Source: Fusobacterium sp. (lineage in GTDB: Bacteria > Fusobacteriota > Fusobacteriia > Fusobacteriales > Fusobacteriaceae). From it: a DNA stretch of 14,993 nucleotides. The stretch covers positions 1-14,993 of the forward strand of contig DXWL01000041.1 of NCBI GenBank assembly GCA_019416865.1, read 5' to 3'. The notes beneath the pieces are model-generated. The model was not told the origin of the DNA. It was given only the letters and a program-made list of their open reading frames with translations, and ran no database searches. Each line of letters begins with the position of its first letter. Position 1 is the stretch's first letter. A program made the position numbers and the translations under genes. Positions 1 through 7,225 of the stretch are shown here, in pieces.

Positions 1-102
1 TAAAATTTTTAAAAATATTTTCACAAAAGTGAAACGAGGCTTTACAAATCAATATAAAATTACAAAAAATAAATTTTAAAATATTTTAAATTATATAAAA
101 TA

Positions 103-179
103 AAAAAATAAAATTCTCTAAGAAAAATAGTTTCTATATTATCACGAAACAATTTTTAATATCGAGAATTTTATTTTTT
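103..179 (-). terminator. Long-stem intrinsic terminator after sepF
   Basis: A 16-bp perfect inverted repeat pairs 103-118 with 164-179. Inside it, 123-128 pairs with 152-157 and 130-134 with 146-150, leaving an 11-nt loop. On the minus strand the hairpin starts 16 nt after the sepF stop. The closing arm reads GAGAATTTTATTTTTT and runs on into more T-rich sequence, as expected for a Rho-independent terminator. The stem is almost all A-T. Bases 1-102 beyond it are AT-rich, with only a small TTTCAC/GTGAAA hairpin at 19-34 and no gene that I can see. Confidence 0.6.
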
Positions 180-195
180 ATTTTAGTAAATATTT

Positions 196-501
196 TTATT
201 TATAGATTGGGATTATCTCTTCCTCTTCATCATATCTTTGACTTACTTTTGATTTATCCACATAATCCATATAATATTCTTTTGTTTTAGGAATAGTACA
301 GAACACTTTCTCTCCAGGATTTATTATTTTTCCCTCTTGAATAAATATAGCTCCACTTAAAAAATCAAGTATTCTCTGTTGTACATCAGGCTCTAATCCA
401 AACAAATTAACATGAACTATTTTATCTTTTTTTATATATTCTATACACTTCATACAATCTTCAAATCTCGTAGGCTTAAAAAATACTATATCGTAATCCA
501 T
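196..501 (-). CDS. sepF: SepF-family cell division protein (short form)
   Basis: This 101-residue protein matches the SepF (DUF552) core. In Gram-positive bacteria SepF binds FtsZ, helps anchor it to the membrane and aligns the division ring. Visible core elements are a start resembling the family's 'vvlfkP' strand (VFFKPTRFED, residues 6-15), the VNLFGL strand (31-36) and the hallmark RILDFLSGAIF (43-53), followed by a strand ending in the FCTIP segment (67-71). Typical SepF proteins are about 150 residues with an N-terminal amphipathic membrane helix and linker. Here the protein begins almost at the core, so that membrane anchor seems to be missing. The tail is acidic (DEEEEI). The start is supported by a strong AAGGAGG site just upstream. 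It is the last gene of the mtnN-folC-hprK unit, 84 bp after hprK, and may also have its own promoter. The family call is good; a division role in this organism is inferred. Confidence 0.8.
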   Translation of the reverse strand: MDYDIVFFKPTRFEDCMKCIEYIKKDKIVHVNLFGLEPDVQQRILDFLSGAIFIQEGKIINPGEKVFCTIPKTKEYYMDYVDKSKVSQRYDEEEEIIPIYK

Positions 502-530
502 AAAAACTCCTCCTTAATTTATTTATTAAA

Positions 531-559
531 ATTTTAATATTATTTCTCTTTTTTTTCAA
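531..559 (-). promoter_or_regulatory. Candidate promoter for sepF
   Basis: On the minus strand, TTGAAA (554-559) and TAAAAT (531-536) are separated by 17 bp in the 84-bp gap between hprK and sepF, placed to fire just upstream of the sepF ribosome binding site. Such matches are common in AT-rich DNA, so this is only a candidate. The unusually wide gap in an otherwise tightly packed operon supports it. Confidence 0.35.
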
Positions 560-585
560 GCTTTTCAGAAAATTTATATTTTTCT

Positions 586-2529
586 CTATATCTCATCAGA
601 GAATAGTTCTCTCTTTTCCTGCTCTGTAAGTTTTTGTATTCTGTCTGCATATATAAGTTCTGATTTATGCCCCAATCTTTGTGCCATAAGATTCATCATA
701 ACTATCTCAACCATAGCAGCCGCATTTCTTCCTGAAGACATATAAAGTTCTGATTTATATATCTCTTTATCAAGAATAACTGTTTTACTGCTCATATAAT
801 TTACAGCAGTCAGATAATTATCATTATCCTGTTCTTTTATCTCTATTATAGCATCAAGTCTTTTTCTGATTCTTACAGCTCCAAGTCCGTAAAGAGTTTT
901 TATATCTATGATTCCAAGTCCTCTTATTTCCATAAAATATGGCAGTTTCGCCGCTGTTCCTACAAGATCTCCATTAGGACGCTTCTTAATTTTTACCATA
1001 TCATCTGCCACAAGTCTGTGTCCTCTGTGAATTAGTTCAAGAGCTGTTTCACTTTTTCCAATACCACTCTTTCCAATAAGAAGCACTCCAAATCCATACA
1101 TTTCAAGGAACACTCCATGAAGGGACACAGAAGGAGCAAAATGTTGCTCAAGATATGTATTTAATTTTGCAATTATTGAAGAAGGCACATTTTCTTCTGA
1201 TTTTAACAAAACTTTTCCACTCTCTTTTACAAGTTCTGTTATATAATCAGGAACTTCAACCTTTCCACATACAACAATTGCCGGGAATTTATAACTAAAA
1301 TATTTTCTTAAATTTGCCATTCTTGTTTTTTCATCAAGGCTGTTTAAATATTTTAGTTCAACAATAGTAAATATCTGAAGCCCTTTATTCTCATAAGCTT
1401 CTTCATCAAGATCAAAATATCCAGAAAGAGCCAGAGCAGGTCTGTGGATACTTGTATCTTCAATAAACCTATCCTCTGCTATCTCCTCACCCAAAATTAT
1501 TTCCAATCTGTTTTCTATTGCAAATACTTTTACTGAAAGACTATCTTCACCTACCATTTCTCCTCGTTCCCTTCTTTCTTTATTTTTCATTATAAGTTTT
1601 TTAGACTGTTCCATAAAATATTTTGCTGAATCTACTCCCATAGCTTTTAATCTATAGTTAATAGCTGCTGTTTCTATAATAACTGCAAGATTTCTTCCTT
1701 TTCTTGCTGGAAGAGTAATTTTAGGAATTTGATATCCTAAAATATCCTCTCTTACTTCATCAAGCCCCAGTCTGTCATAAAATTTTTTATCCTGCCAAAC
1801 CTCAAGCTCAATTATCATATTTATTTTTTTAGCTGGTCTTGTCGCTTTTATACCAAAATAGTTGCTGACATTTATATCATGTCCGCCCTTCATAACAAGA
1901 TAATAATCTCTTTCAGGAATAATTTCAGCCTTACTGTTCATTCCAGAAAGCCCACTTTCAGTTTCTTTTATTCCCAGTCTGTTATCAGTAATATATTTAT
2001 GTCCTCTTTCCAAAAGCTCAACAGCAGCTCCAAGTTTTAAATCCTCTTCACCTCTTAAAAGTATTCCTATTCCATATACTTCCAAAAGAATCTCATTATT
2101 TATCATTCCCTCTCTTCCAAGGGCATTTCTAAGATAAAAATTAAGTTCTTTTATAAATTTTGTAGCTCTCATACTGCATTTTAAAACTACTTTTTTCTTC
2201 TCTTTTGCCACTTCTATAAGAAGTTTGTGATCTGCCACTTTTGAACTTAAAACTAAGGCTGGAAATGGATATGAAAAATATTTTTCAAGAATTTTTCTTT
2301 TTTCTTTTTGACATATTCTCGCTAGATAATTACTCTCCTTTGCTCCTAAAACATGGATAGCACTTCTCAACTCTGTTACATCTTTTGAAAAAAATCCTGT
2401 TAACTCATATCCAGCTCTATATATATCATTTTTATGAATCAGCTGATCCAAATCTCCGTCAGCAAGTATTTCCAACTTGAAATGTTCTATTATTGTTCTG
2501 AGAGTTATGGTTTTTTCATCAAATTCCAT
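586..2529 (-). CDS. hprK: Double-length HPr kinase/phosphorylase with degenerate N-terminal copy
   Basis: HPr kinase/phosphorylase adds phosphate to, or removes it from, Ser46 of the PTS carrier HPr, linking sugar uptake to carbon regulation. The family is normally about 310-320 residues; this protein has 647 and is two full copies in tandem. The C-terminal copy (about 330-647) has the family His (H471), an intact Walker A loop GKSGIGKS (486-493), the ADD pair (508-510) and the signature MEIRGLGIIDI (533-543). The N-terminal copy (about 5-325) aligns along its length: VYGIGILL, ERGHKYITDN, and a terminal GRNLAVIIE helix region at 278-286. Its P-loop has become RGEEDLKLG (159-167), without the GxxGxGKS residues, and the His position is N145. 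The N-terminal copy keeps the family-like LPARKGRN loop (273-280), while the C-terminal copy has MSSGRN instead. I infer a catalytic C-half and a pseudo-kinase N-half. A clear AGGAGG precedes the ATG. The gene lies 11 bp after the 64-residue peptide gene. Confidence 0.92.
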   Translation of the reverse strand: MEFDEKTITLRTIIEHFKLEILADGDLDQLIHKNDIYRAGYELTGFFSKDVTELRSAIHVLGAKESNYLARICQKEKRKILEKYFSYPFPALVLSSKVADHKLLIEVAKEKKKVVLKCSMRATKFIKELNFYLRNALGREGMINNEILLEVYGIGILLRGEEDLKLGAAVELLERGHKYITDNRLGIKETESGLSGMNSKAEIIPERDYYLVMKGGHDINVSNYFGIKATRPAKKINMIIELEVWQDKKFYDRLGLDEVREDILGYQIPKITLPARKGRNLAVIIETAAINYRLKAMGVDSAKYFMEQSKKLIMKNKERRERGEMVGEDSLSVKVFAIENRLEIILGEEIAEDRFIEDTSIHRPALALSGYFDLDEEAYENKGLQIFTIVELKYLNSLDEKTRMANLRKYFSYKFPAIVVCGKVEVPDYITELVKESGKVLLKSEENVPSSIIAKLNTYLEQHFAPSVSLHGVFLEMYGFGVLLIGKSGIGKSETALELIHRGHRLVADDMVKIKKRPNGDLVGTAAKLPYFMEIRGLGIIDIKTLYGLGAVRIRKRLDAIIEIKEQDNDNYLTAVNYMSSKTVILDKEIYKSELYMSSGRNAAAMVEIVMMNLMAQRLGHKSELIYADRIQKLTEQEKRELFSDEI

Positions 2530-2540
2530 TTACAATCCTC

Positions 2541-2735
2541 CTACTTTTTTTCTTTGTAAAAATCTGCTTTTCTAGGCTTGTAATTCTCATCTAATCTACT
2601 GTTAAATTCTGTCTTTTTTTCTATTTTTTCTTTTTTTATCTCTATAAGCTCTCCTGCAAACTCATACTCTTTACAGGCAAAAAATCCCAAAATTCCCAAT
2701 ACAGCTATAATATAAAATATTTTTAAGATTTTCAT
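2541..2735 (-). CDS. 64-residue single-pass membrane peptide, unknown function
   Basis: I do not recognise this protein. Residues 5-20 form one hydrophobic segment (KIFYIIAVLGILGFFA), then Cys21 and a highly charged Lys/Glu-rich tail of about 43 residues. Cys21 follows FFA, which is a poor lipobox (Phe at -3 and -2), so a lipoprotein is possible but a simple membrane anchor is more likely. The start codon overlaps the folC stop in an ATGA arrangement and hprK begins 11 bp after its stop, so it is translated as part of the operon. The coupling argues that it is real despite its size. It could be a small envelope or division-linked protein, but nothing in the sequence fixes a function. Confidence 0.65.
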   Translation of the reverse strand: MKILKIFYIIAVLGILGFFACKEYEFAGELIEIKKEKIEKKTEFNSRLDENYKPRKADFYKEKK

Positions 2736-3970
2736 AACTCTGCTATTTCCTTCTTAAATCTTTCACAAGTATAGAAAGAACCACATACAACAATTATTTT
2801 TCTTCCGCTTTCCACAGCTTTTTCATAAGCTTTTTTCATATCATTTTCTACTGAAAAAATTTCACTTCTATCTGTATATGTTAAAAGTTCGTCCCCTGAT
2901 ATTCCTCTTGGATTTTCAGAAAGAGATGTTAAAATTATATTACTGCTTACAGATTCACATACTTTCAGCATCTCCTCTATTTTTTTATCTTTCAGAATTG
3001 ATACTACCATTGTAATATCTTCAGGTTTATAGTTATGCACTAATATTTTTTTCAAATTGCTTATTCCGTCAATATTATGAGCTCCCTCCAATATTGTTAA
3101 AGGATTTTTAGAGAAAATTTCAAATCTGCACTGCCATTTTACTTTTGACACTGCTCTTTTAATTATCTCTTCACTGATTCCTACCACTTTTAAAGCTTCA
3201 TAAGCACATAAAAAATTCTTTACTTGATAATCTCCAAAAAGAGAAAGAGAATATCTCTCATCACCTATAGAGATCTCTGTTACAAAATTTTTAAAATCAA
3301 GATTATATTTTACATCTCTGTATTTTTCATCTGTATTTATTATATTATCTTTTTTAGTATGAACAGCTCTTAAAAATTCTTCATTACTGTCCCCTACAAT
3401 AACCTTACTTTTTTCTTTTATAATTCCAGTTTTTTCAAGCCCTATCTCATAAAGAGTTTTTCCCAAATACTCTGTGTGGTCAAGAGAAACATTTGTAATT
3501 ATGCAGATATCTCCCTCTGCAACATTGGTAGCATCATATCTTCCTCCCATTCCCACTTCAAGTACAGCATAATCAACTTCTTTTTCTGCAAAATATAGAA
3601 ACATCATAGCTGTTGTTACTTCAAAGAATGTAGGAGTAATTTTTAATTCTTCTACAGCTTTTTTTATTTTTTCATATACAAGAGCGATATCTCTGTCGCT
3701 TATATCCTCTCCATTAACTCTTATTCTTTCGTTAAATTTTAAAATATGGGGAGAAGTATATTTTCCTACCTTATAACCAGCTTCTAAAAGAACTGTTTCT
3801 GTAATTGTAGAAGTAGAACCTTTTCCGTTTGTTCCTGTTATATGAATAACTTTATATTTTCTTTCAGGATTTCCTAAATAATCACAGATTTTTTGTATAT
3901 TTTCAAGCCCAAGTTTTATTCCAAACATGGAATATCCATACAGCTCTTCCAGTAATTTATCTATTTCCAT
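2732..3970 (-). CDS. folC: Bifunctional folylpolyglutamate synthase / dihydrofolate synthase
   Basis: FolC ligases use ATP to add L-glutamate to dihydropteroate and/or tetrahydrofolates, retaining folates in the cell. Visible family marks are the N-terminal YGYSMFGIKLGLENI segment, the P-loop HITGTNGKGSTS, the YTSPHILKFNERI loop, the EVGMGGRYDATN motif and TNVSLDHTEYLG. The length of about 412 residues is normal. An ATG 12 bp further upstream (3982) would add MKGK, but there the GGAG touches the start codon directly, which is too close. From 3970 the GGAG is 12 nt away and an AAGGG sits 4 nt away, so I prefer 3970. The upstream gene mtnN ends at 3986, making the two effectively coupled. The 3' end overlaps the next small gene by ATGA. 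Whether both synthase activities are present cannot be told from sequence alone. Confidence 0.93.
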   Translation of the reverse strand: MEIDKLLEELYGYSMFGIKLGLENIQKICDYLGNPERKYKVIHITGTNGKGSTSTITETVLLEAGYKVGKYTSPHILKFNERIRVNGEDISDRDIALVYEKIKKAVEELKITPTFFEVTTAMMFLYFAEKEVDYAVLEVGMGGRYDATNVAEGDICIITNVSLDHTEYLGKTLYEIGLEKTGIIKEKSKVIVGDSNEEFLRAVHTKKDNIINTDEKYRDVKYNLDFKNFVTEISIGDERYSLSLFGDYQVKNFLCAYEALKVVGISEEIIKRAVSKVKWQCRFEIFSKNPLTILEGAHNIDGISNLKKILVHNYKPEDITMVVSILKDKKIEEMLKVCESVSSNIILTSLSENPRGISGDELLTYTDRSEIFSVENDMKKAYEKAVESGRKIIVVCGSFYTCERFKKEIAEL

Positions 3971-3985
3971 CTTTCCCTTCATCTC

Positions 3986-4678
3986 CTATTTCATATTTGA
4001 AAGCATTTCATTAACAAGAGTAACAGAGTTATCTGCTGCTATTCTCATAAATGTAGCATAATCTGTATGAGCATCTGAATTTGCTTTATCAGACATTGTT
4101 CTTATAACTACAAAAGGAATGTCTAACACTTGGCACACATGACCTACAGCTGCCCCTTCCATCTCTGTACAATCTCCATTAAATTCTTTTTTTAAGAAAG
4201 CTATTTTTTCAGGAGAAGCAATAAACTGATCTCCACTTAAAACTCTTCCTACAATAACTTTACCTTTTATTTTTTTTCCTGCATTTACAGCAAGTTCTAT
4301 AAGCTCATCATCAGCTTTAAAAATAGAGTTATCCATTCTCGGAATCATTCCAAGCTTATCTCCAAATGCTGATGTATCAAAATCATGTTGGATAAGATCT
4401 CTTGATATAACTACATCTCCAAGATCAAGTTCTTCGTTTACTCCTCCTGCAACTCCTGTAAAAATTATCTCTTCTACATCAAAAGCCTCTATCATAAGAG
4501 TTGCTCCTATTGCAGCATTTACCTTTCCAATTCCTGTTTCTAATAAAACTATATCTTTATCGTGCATAACTCCTGTATAGAAAGTAAGAGTTCCTATTTT
4601 TTCCTCTTCAATATCTGTCATCAGTTTTTTTATTCCTTGAACCTCTTCTGACATTGCACCTATTATTCCTATTCTCAT
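3986..4678 (-). CDS. mtnN: 5'-methylthioadenosine / S-adenosylhomocysteine nucleosidase
   Basis: This enzyme hydrolyses MTA and S-adenosylhomocysteine to adenine plus the thioribose or ribosyl-homocysteine. It recycles methionine, relieves SAH inhibition and supplies the precursor used by LuxS. The 230-residue length is typical. Key residues fall at the family positions: E12 in MSEEVQGI, the FTGVAGGV strand (73-80), VGRVLSGDQFIAS (143-155), E174 in TEMEGAA that binds ribose, and the catalytic D197 in RTMSDKAN. It is the first gene of the minus-strand operon, with AGGAGG 8 nt before the ATG and a candidate extended -10 promoter upstream. Its pairing with folC puts methyl-group and one-carbon metabolism in one transcript. 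Confidence 0.96.
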   Translation of the reverse strand: MRIGIIGAMSEEVQGIKKLMTDIEEEKIGTLTFYTGVMHDKDIVLLETGIGKVNAAIGATLMIEAFDVEEIIFTGVAGGVNEELDLGDVVISRDLIQHDFDTSAFGDKLGMIPRMDNSIFKADDELIELAVNAGKKIKGKVIVGRVLSGDQFIASPEKIAFLKKEFNGDCTEMEGAAVGHVCQVLDIPFVVIRTMSDKANSDAHTDYATFMRIAADNSVTLVNEMLSNMK

Positions 4679-4733
4679 TATTTATGTCCTCCTGATATAT
4701 ATCTATATTTATTGTATTTTTTCTCTATAATAA

Positions 4734-4742
4734 AGTATAACA
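4734..4742 (-). promoter_or_regulatory. Candidate extended -10 promoter for mtnN operon
   Basis: On the minus strand the sequence reads TGTTATACT, a TGn-TATACT extended -10 element, about 56 nt upstream of the mtnN ATG. I see no good -35 at 16-18 bp, which extended -10 promoters often do without. It lies in the 153-bp divergent gap shared with the acyltransferase gene. Confidence 0.45.
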
Positions 4743-4783
4743 TATTTTTTCTGATTTGAATGTAGGCATTTTTTTAATTTTTG

Positions 4784-4792
4784 TGATATAAT
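4784..4792 (+). promoter_or_regulatory. Candidate extended -10 promoter for acyltransferase gene
   Basis: The plus strand reads TGATATAAT, a perfect TGn-TATAAT extended -10 element, about 40 nt before the ATG of the acyltransferase. There is no recognisable -35 at normal spacing. The ribosome binding site CGGGGGAG follows 4-5 nt before the start codon. Confidence 0.5.
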
Positions 4793-4831
4793 TTGTAATG
4801 AGATATTTTTTATAGAATTTCGGGGGAGAAA

Positions 4832-5731
4832 ATGAAAGATTTATCATATAAAATACAATATGGCATTTTTAGAATCTTCAGAGCCGGACTTCTTCTTTTT
4901 CCTGAAAATATTCGTTTTAAAATCGGAGAAAAGGTTGCCGTTCTAGGATACTATCTTATAAGATCAAGAAGAATTACCACTCTTGCAAATATACAATATG
5001 CAATGCCTGATAAAACAAAAAAAGAAAGAAAAAGGATTGCTTTGGAAGCTTACAAAACTATGGGAAGAGCATTTTTAGGAACAATTTGGCTTGAACAATA
5101 CACTAAAAATGATTCAAACTTTCATGCTCACAACATAGAACTTGTTGAAAGAGTATGTGCTGAAGGACCTGCTGTTTTTGCTACAATGCACTTTGGAAAT
5201 ATGGAAGCTATGCTTAAATTTTCAGAAAGATTTCCCTTTGTTACTGTAGCTAAAAAACAAAGAAATCCATATCTTAATAATTTTATAAGTGAAAACAGAA
5301 AACATCTGAATATTATTCTTTTAGAAAAAAGCAAAAAAACAAGCAGAGAACTTTTTGAATATGCAGAAAAAGGAAAAAATATAGCACTTTTTTCAGACCA
5401 CAGAGATAAGGGAACAAGAATTGACTTTTTTGGAATGAAAACTCTTGCCCCTACAGGAGCAGCTACAATTGCTCTTAGATACAACAGACCTCTTGTTTTA
5501 GGATATTGTCTTTTCAATAAAGATAATACTGTTGAGGCTCATTTTGAAGAAATTCCAGTTGTAAACAACAAAGATAAAAGTTTCAAAGAAAATGTCCACG
5601 AAACTACACAAAAACTTATAAATGTTATGGAAGATGTTATAATGAAGCATCCTGAACAATGGATGTGGATGCACGACAGATGGCGTCTTTACAAAGTTGT
5701 TAAAACTCATGGACAAAGCAAACCAGAATAA
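4832..5731 (+). CDS. LpxL/HtrB-type lipid A late acyltransferase
   Basis: Members of this family transfer a secondary acyl chain from acyl-ACP to the lipid A part of LPS at the inner membrane. The 299-residue length is normal. The catalytic HX4(D/E) motif is present as HFGNME (H120, E125). Other family marks are the DHRDKGTRIDFFG block (189-201) and the C-terminal HPEQWMWMHDRWR (273-285), close to the usual PEQWxWxHxRW. The N-terminus (about 10-45) is hydrophobic with basic residues, as expected for a peripheral or single-pass membrane protein. GGGGGAG lies just before the ATG. It is transcribed alone, divergent from mtnN and convergent with nhaC, with its own promoter and terminator. I cannot tell LpxL from LpxM or LpxP type or name the acyl donor, so no symbol is given. 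Its presence implies an LPS outer membrane. Confidence 0.88.
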   Translation: MKDLSYKIQYGIFRIFRAGLLLFPENIRFKIGEKVAVLGYYLIRSRRITTLANIQYAMPDKTKKERKRIALEAYKTMGRAFLGTIWLEQYTKNDSNFHAHNIELVERVCAEGPAVFATMHFGNMEAMLKFSERFPFVTVAKKQRNPYLNNFISENRKHLNIILLEKSKKTSRELFEYAEKGKNIALFSDHRDKGTRIDFFGMKTLAPTGAATIALRYNRPLVLGYCLFNKDNTVEAHFEEIPVVNNKDKSFKENVHETTQKLINVMEDVIMKHPEQWMWMHDRWRLYKVVKTHGQSKPE

Positions 5732-5732
5732 C

Positions 5733-5762
5733 AAAAGAAGGAGCACTCCTGCTCCTTCTTTT
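5733..5762. terminator. Two-way terminator between acyltransferase and nhaC
   Basis: A 13-bp perfect stem pairs 5733-5745 with 5750-5762 around a CTCC loop; the core arm is AGAAGGAGCA. It starts 1 nt after the acyltransferase stop and is followed by a T-run on the plus strand. On the minus strand the same hairpin is followed by TTTTGTTATT, so it can also end the nhaC transcript, whose stop codon is about 44 bp away. Confidence 0.88.
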
Positions 5763-5805
5763 TTCAATGTGATATATACAAAACCTAACCAAGTTATTAA
5801 AATTC

Positions 5806-7158
5806 TTAACTTAAATCTATTTTTTCTTTTTCCCAATTCCATGGCACCTTATTAATATAATGGTCTGCAAAAGGGATAAAGAAAGATAATACTGTAAGCA
5901 CAAACAATAATCCTTGATACCAAAGAAGAGGGAATATCTCTGTGAAATTCACTGCTCCTTGTGTAAATCCAAGCATAATGAGCATCTGTGCCCCGTAGGG
6001 TATTACTCCTTGGAATATACAAGAAAATATATCAAGAACTGTTGCCGTTTTTCTAGGATCAACCTGATACTTACTGCTTATTTTTTTTGCAATAGGACCT
6101 GCTATTATAATTGCAACAGTATTATTAGCAACTGCCACATCTATAAGTCCTACAAGAATACCTATTCCTATCAGAGCACTTCTTTTACCTGCCATAATCT
6201 TCTGCACTTTTTCAATAAGCCACTCTACACCTCCGGCCTCTCTCACTAATACTGCAAGTCCACCTGTAAGTAATGATAATAAAAATATTTCATTCATTCC
6301 TGTAAATCCTGCATATATTTCCTGTGCATATTTAAGCAAAGTAAACTGTCCGTAATAAAATCCTATACCTCCAGAAACCATTATTCCCAAAGTAAGAACA
6401 ACAAAGACATTTACCCCTGCAATAGCTAGTCCCAAAACAAGTATGTATGGGATAACTTTTATAAGATTATAGCTGTATACTTCTGCTTCCGGTATAAATT
6501 CAGGTTTTCCGAAAATAAGTAAAAGTATAACAGTAATGACAGCCGCAGGAAGAGCGACAGCCAAGTTTACTCTGAATTTATCTCTCATTTCAACACCTTG
6601 AGTTCTTGTAGCTGCGATTGTTGTGTCAGAAATAACTGATAAGTTATCTCCAAACATAGCTCCTCCCATGAGAGCTGCAAGAACTATTGGCATATACACT
6701 CCACTTTTTTCAGCAAGTCCTACTGCTATAGGGCCAAGTGCCACTATAGCACCTACTGAAGTTCCTGTTGCTGTTGATATAAATGCTGCTATGAGAAACA
6801 CACCTGCTGCTATAAACTGGCTCGGAATATAAGTAAGCCCAAGATTAACTGTGGCATCTACTCCCCCCATAGCTCTTGAAACTCCTGCAAAAGCTCCAGC
6901 AAGAAGATAGATTATACACATGATAATTATGTTCTCTTCTCCACACCCTTTTAAGAAAGAGTTAAACTTATGGTTTATACTCCCTTTAAAAAGGACAAAC
7001 GCCGATATAATTCCTACAAATACTGCAACCGGTGCAGGAAGTTGATAAAATGCCATTTCAACCCCCTGTGATTGAAGAAGTATTCCGCTTCCCAAATAAA
7101 CTAAGATGAAAATAATAAATGGTACCAGTCCTATAAAGCTGCCTTTTTTGCTATTCAT
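5806..7158 (-). CDS. nhaC: NhaC-family Na+/H+ antiporter
   Basis: A 450-residue, very hydrophobic protein with roughly 11-12 membrane segments, predicted to exchange Na+ and H+ across the inner membrane. The most telling stretch is GDNLSVISDTTIAATRTQG (170-188) after AALMGGAMF, an NhaC-type signature with the polar and acidic residues (D171, D178) expected in the ion path. Other marks are STATGTSVGAIVALGPIAVG (128-147) and the second inverted half with DVAVANNTVAIIIAGPIAKK. AAGGAGGA sits just before the ATG. It starts 67 bp after the porB stop on the same strand with no clear hairpin between, so read-through from the oxidoreductase operon is likely. In this setting it may couple Na+ and H+ gradients to anaerobic energy metabolism; that link is inferred. 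Related NhaC-like proteins carry other substrates (for example malate/lactate exchange), so the ion specificity is not proven. Confidence 0.85.
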   Translation of the reverse strand: MNSKKGSFIGLVPFIIFILVYLGSGILLQSQGVEMAFYQLPAPVAVFVGIISAFVLFKGSINHKFNSFLKGCGEENIIIMCIIYLLAGAFAGVSRAMGGVDATVNLGLTYIPSQFIAAGVFLIAAFISTATGTSVGAIVALGPIAVGLAEKSGVYMPIVLAALMGGAMFGDNLSVISDTTIAATRTQGVEMRDKFRVNLAVALPAAVITVILLLIFGKPEFIPEAEVYSYNLIKVIPYILVLGLAIAGVNVFVVLTLGIMVSGGIGFYYGQFTLLKYAQEIYAGFTGMNEIFLLSLLTGGLAVLVREAGGVEWLIEKVQKIMAGKRSALIGIGILVGLIDVAVANNTVAIIIAGPIAKKISSKYQVDPRKTATVLDIFSCIFQGVIPYGAQMLIMLGFTQGAVNFTEIFPLLWYQGLLFVLTVLSFFIPFADHYINKVPWNWEKEKIDLS

Positions 7159-7225
7159 GAATCCTCCTTAACAGCATATGTAAAACTTTTATCTTTATTA
7201 AATTCTAATTTTATTTTTTTAAGGA

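Noticed and set aside
19..34. TTTCAC-AAAA-GTGAAA hairpin near the left edge as a terminator or operator
   Set aside because: It is only 6 bp, has no T-run, and no gene is visible for it to control inside the window; it is mentioned only for comparison with the palindrome at 11086-11110.
586..2529. Two adjacent hprK genes joined by a sequencing error
   Set aside because: The frame is continuous with no start codon or ribosome binding site evident at the junction, and the first copy's catalytic residues are replaced without frameshifts, which fits long-term divergence in a fused protein.
5128..5517. 129-codon minus-strand frame opposite the acyltransferase
   Set aside because: It overlaps a well-supported gene with catalytic motifs; its own sequence is low-complexity hydrophobic with no recognisable domain.
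5498..5842. 114-codon minus-strand frame across the acyltransferase/nhaC junction
   Set aside because: It overlaps the end of nhaC and the terminator hairpin and looks like a shadow frame of the acyltransferase.
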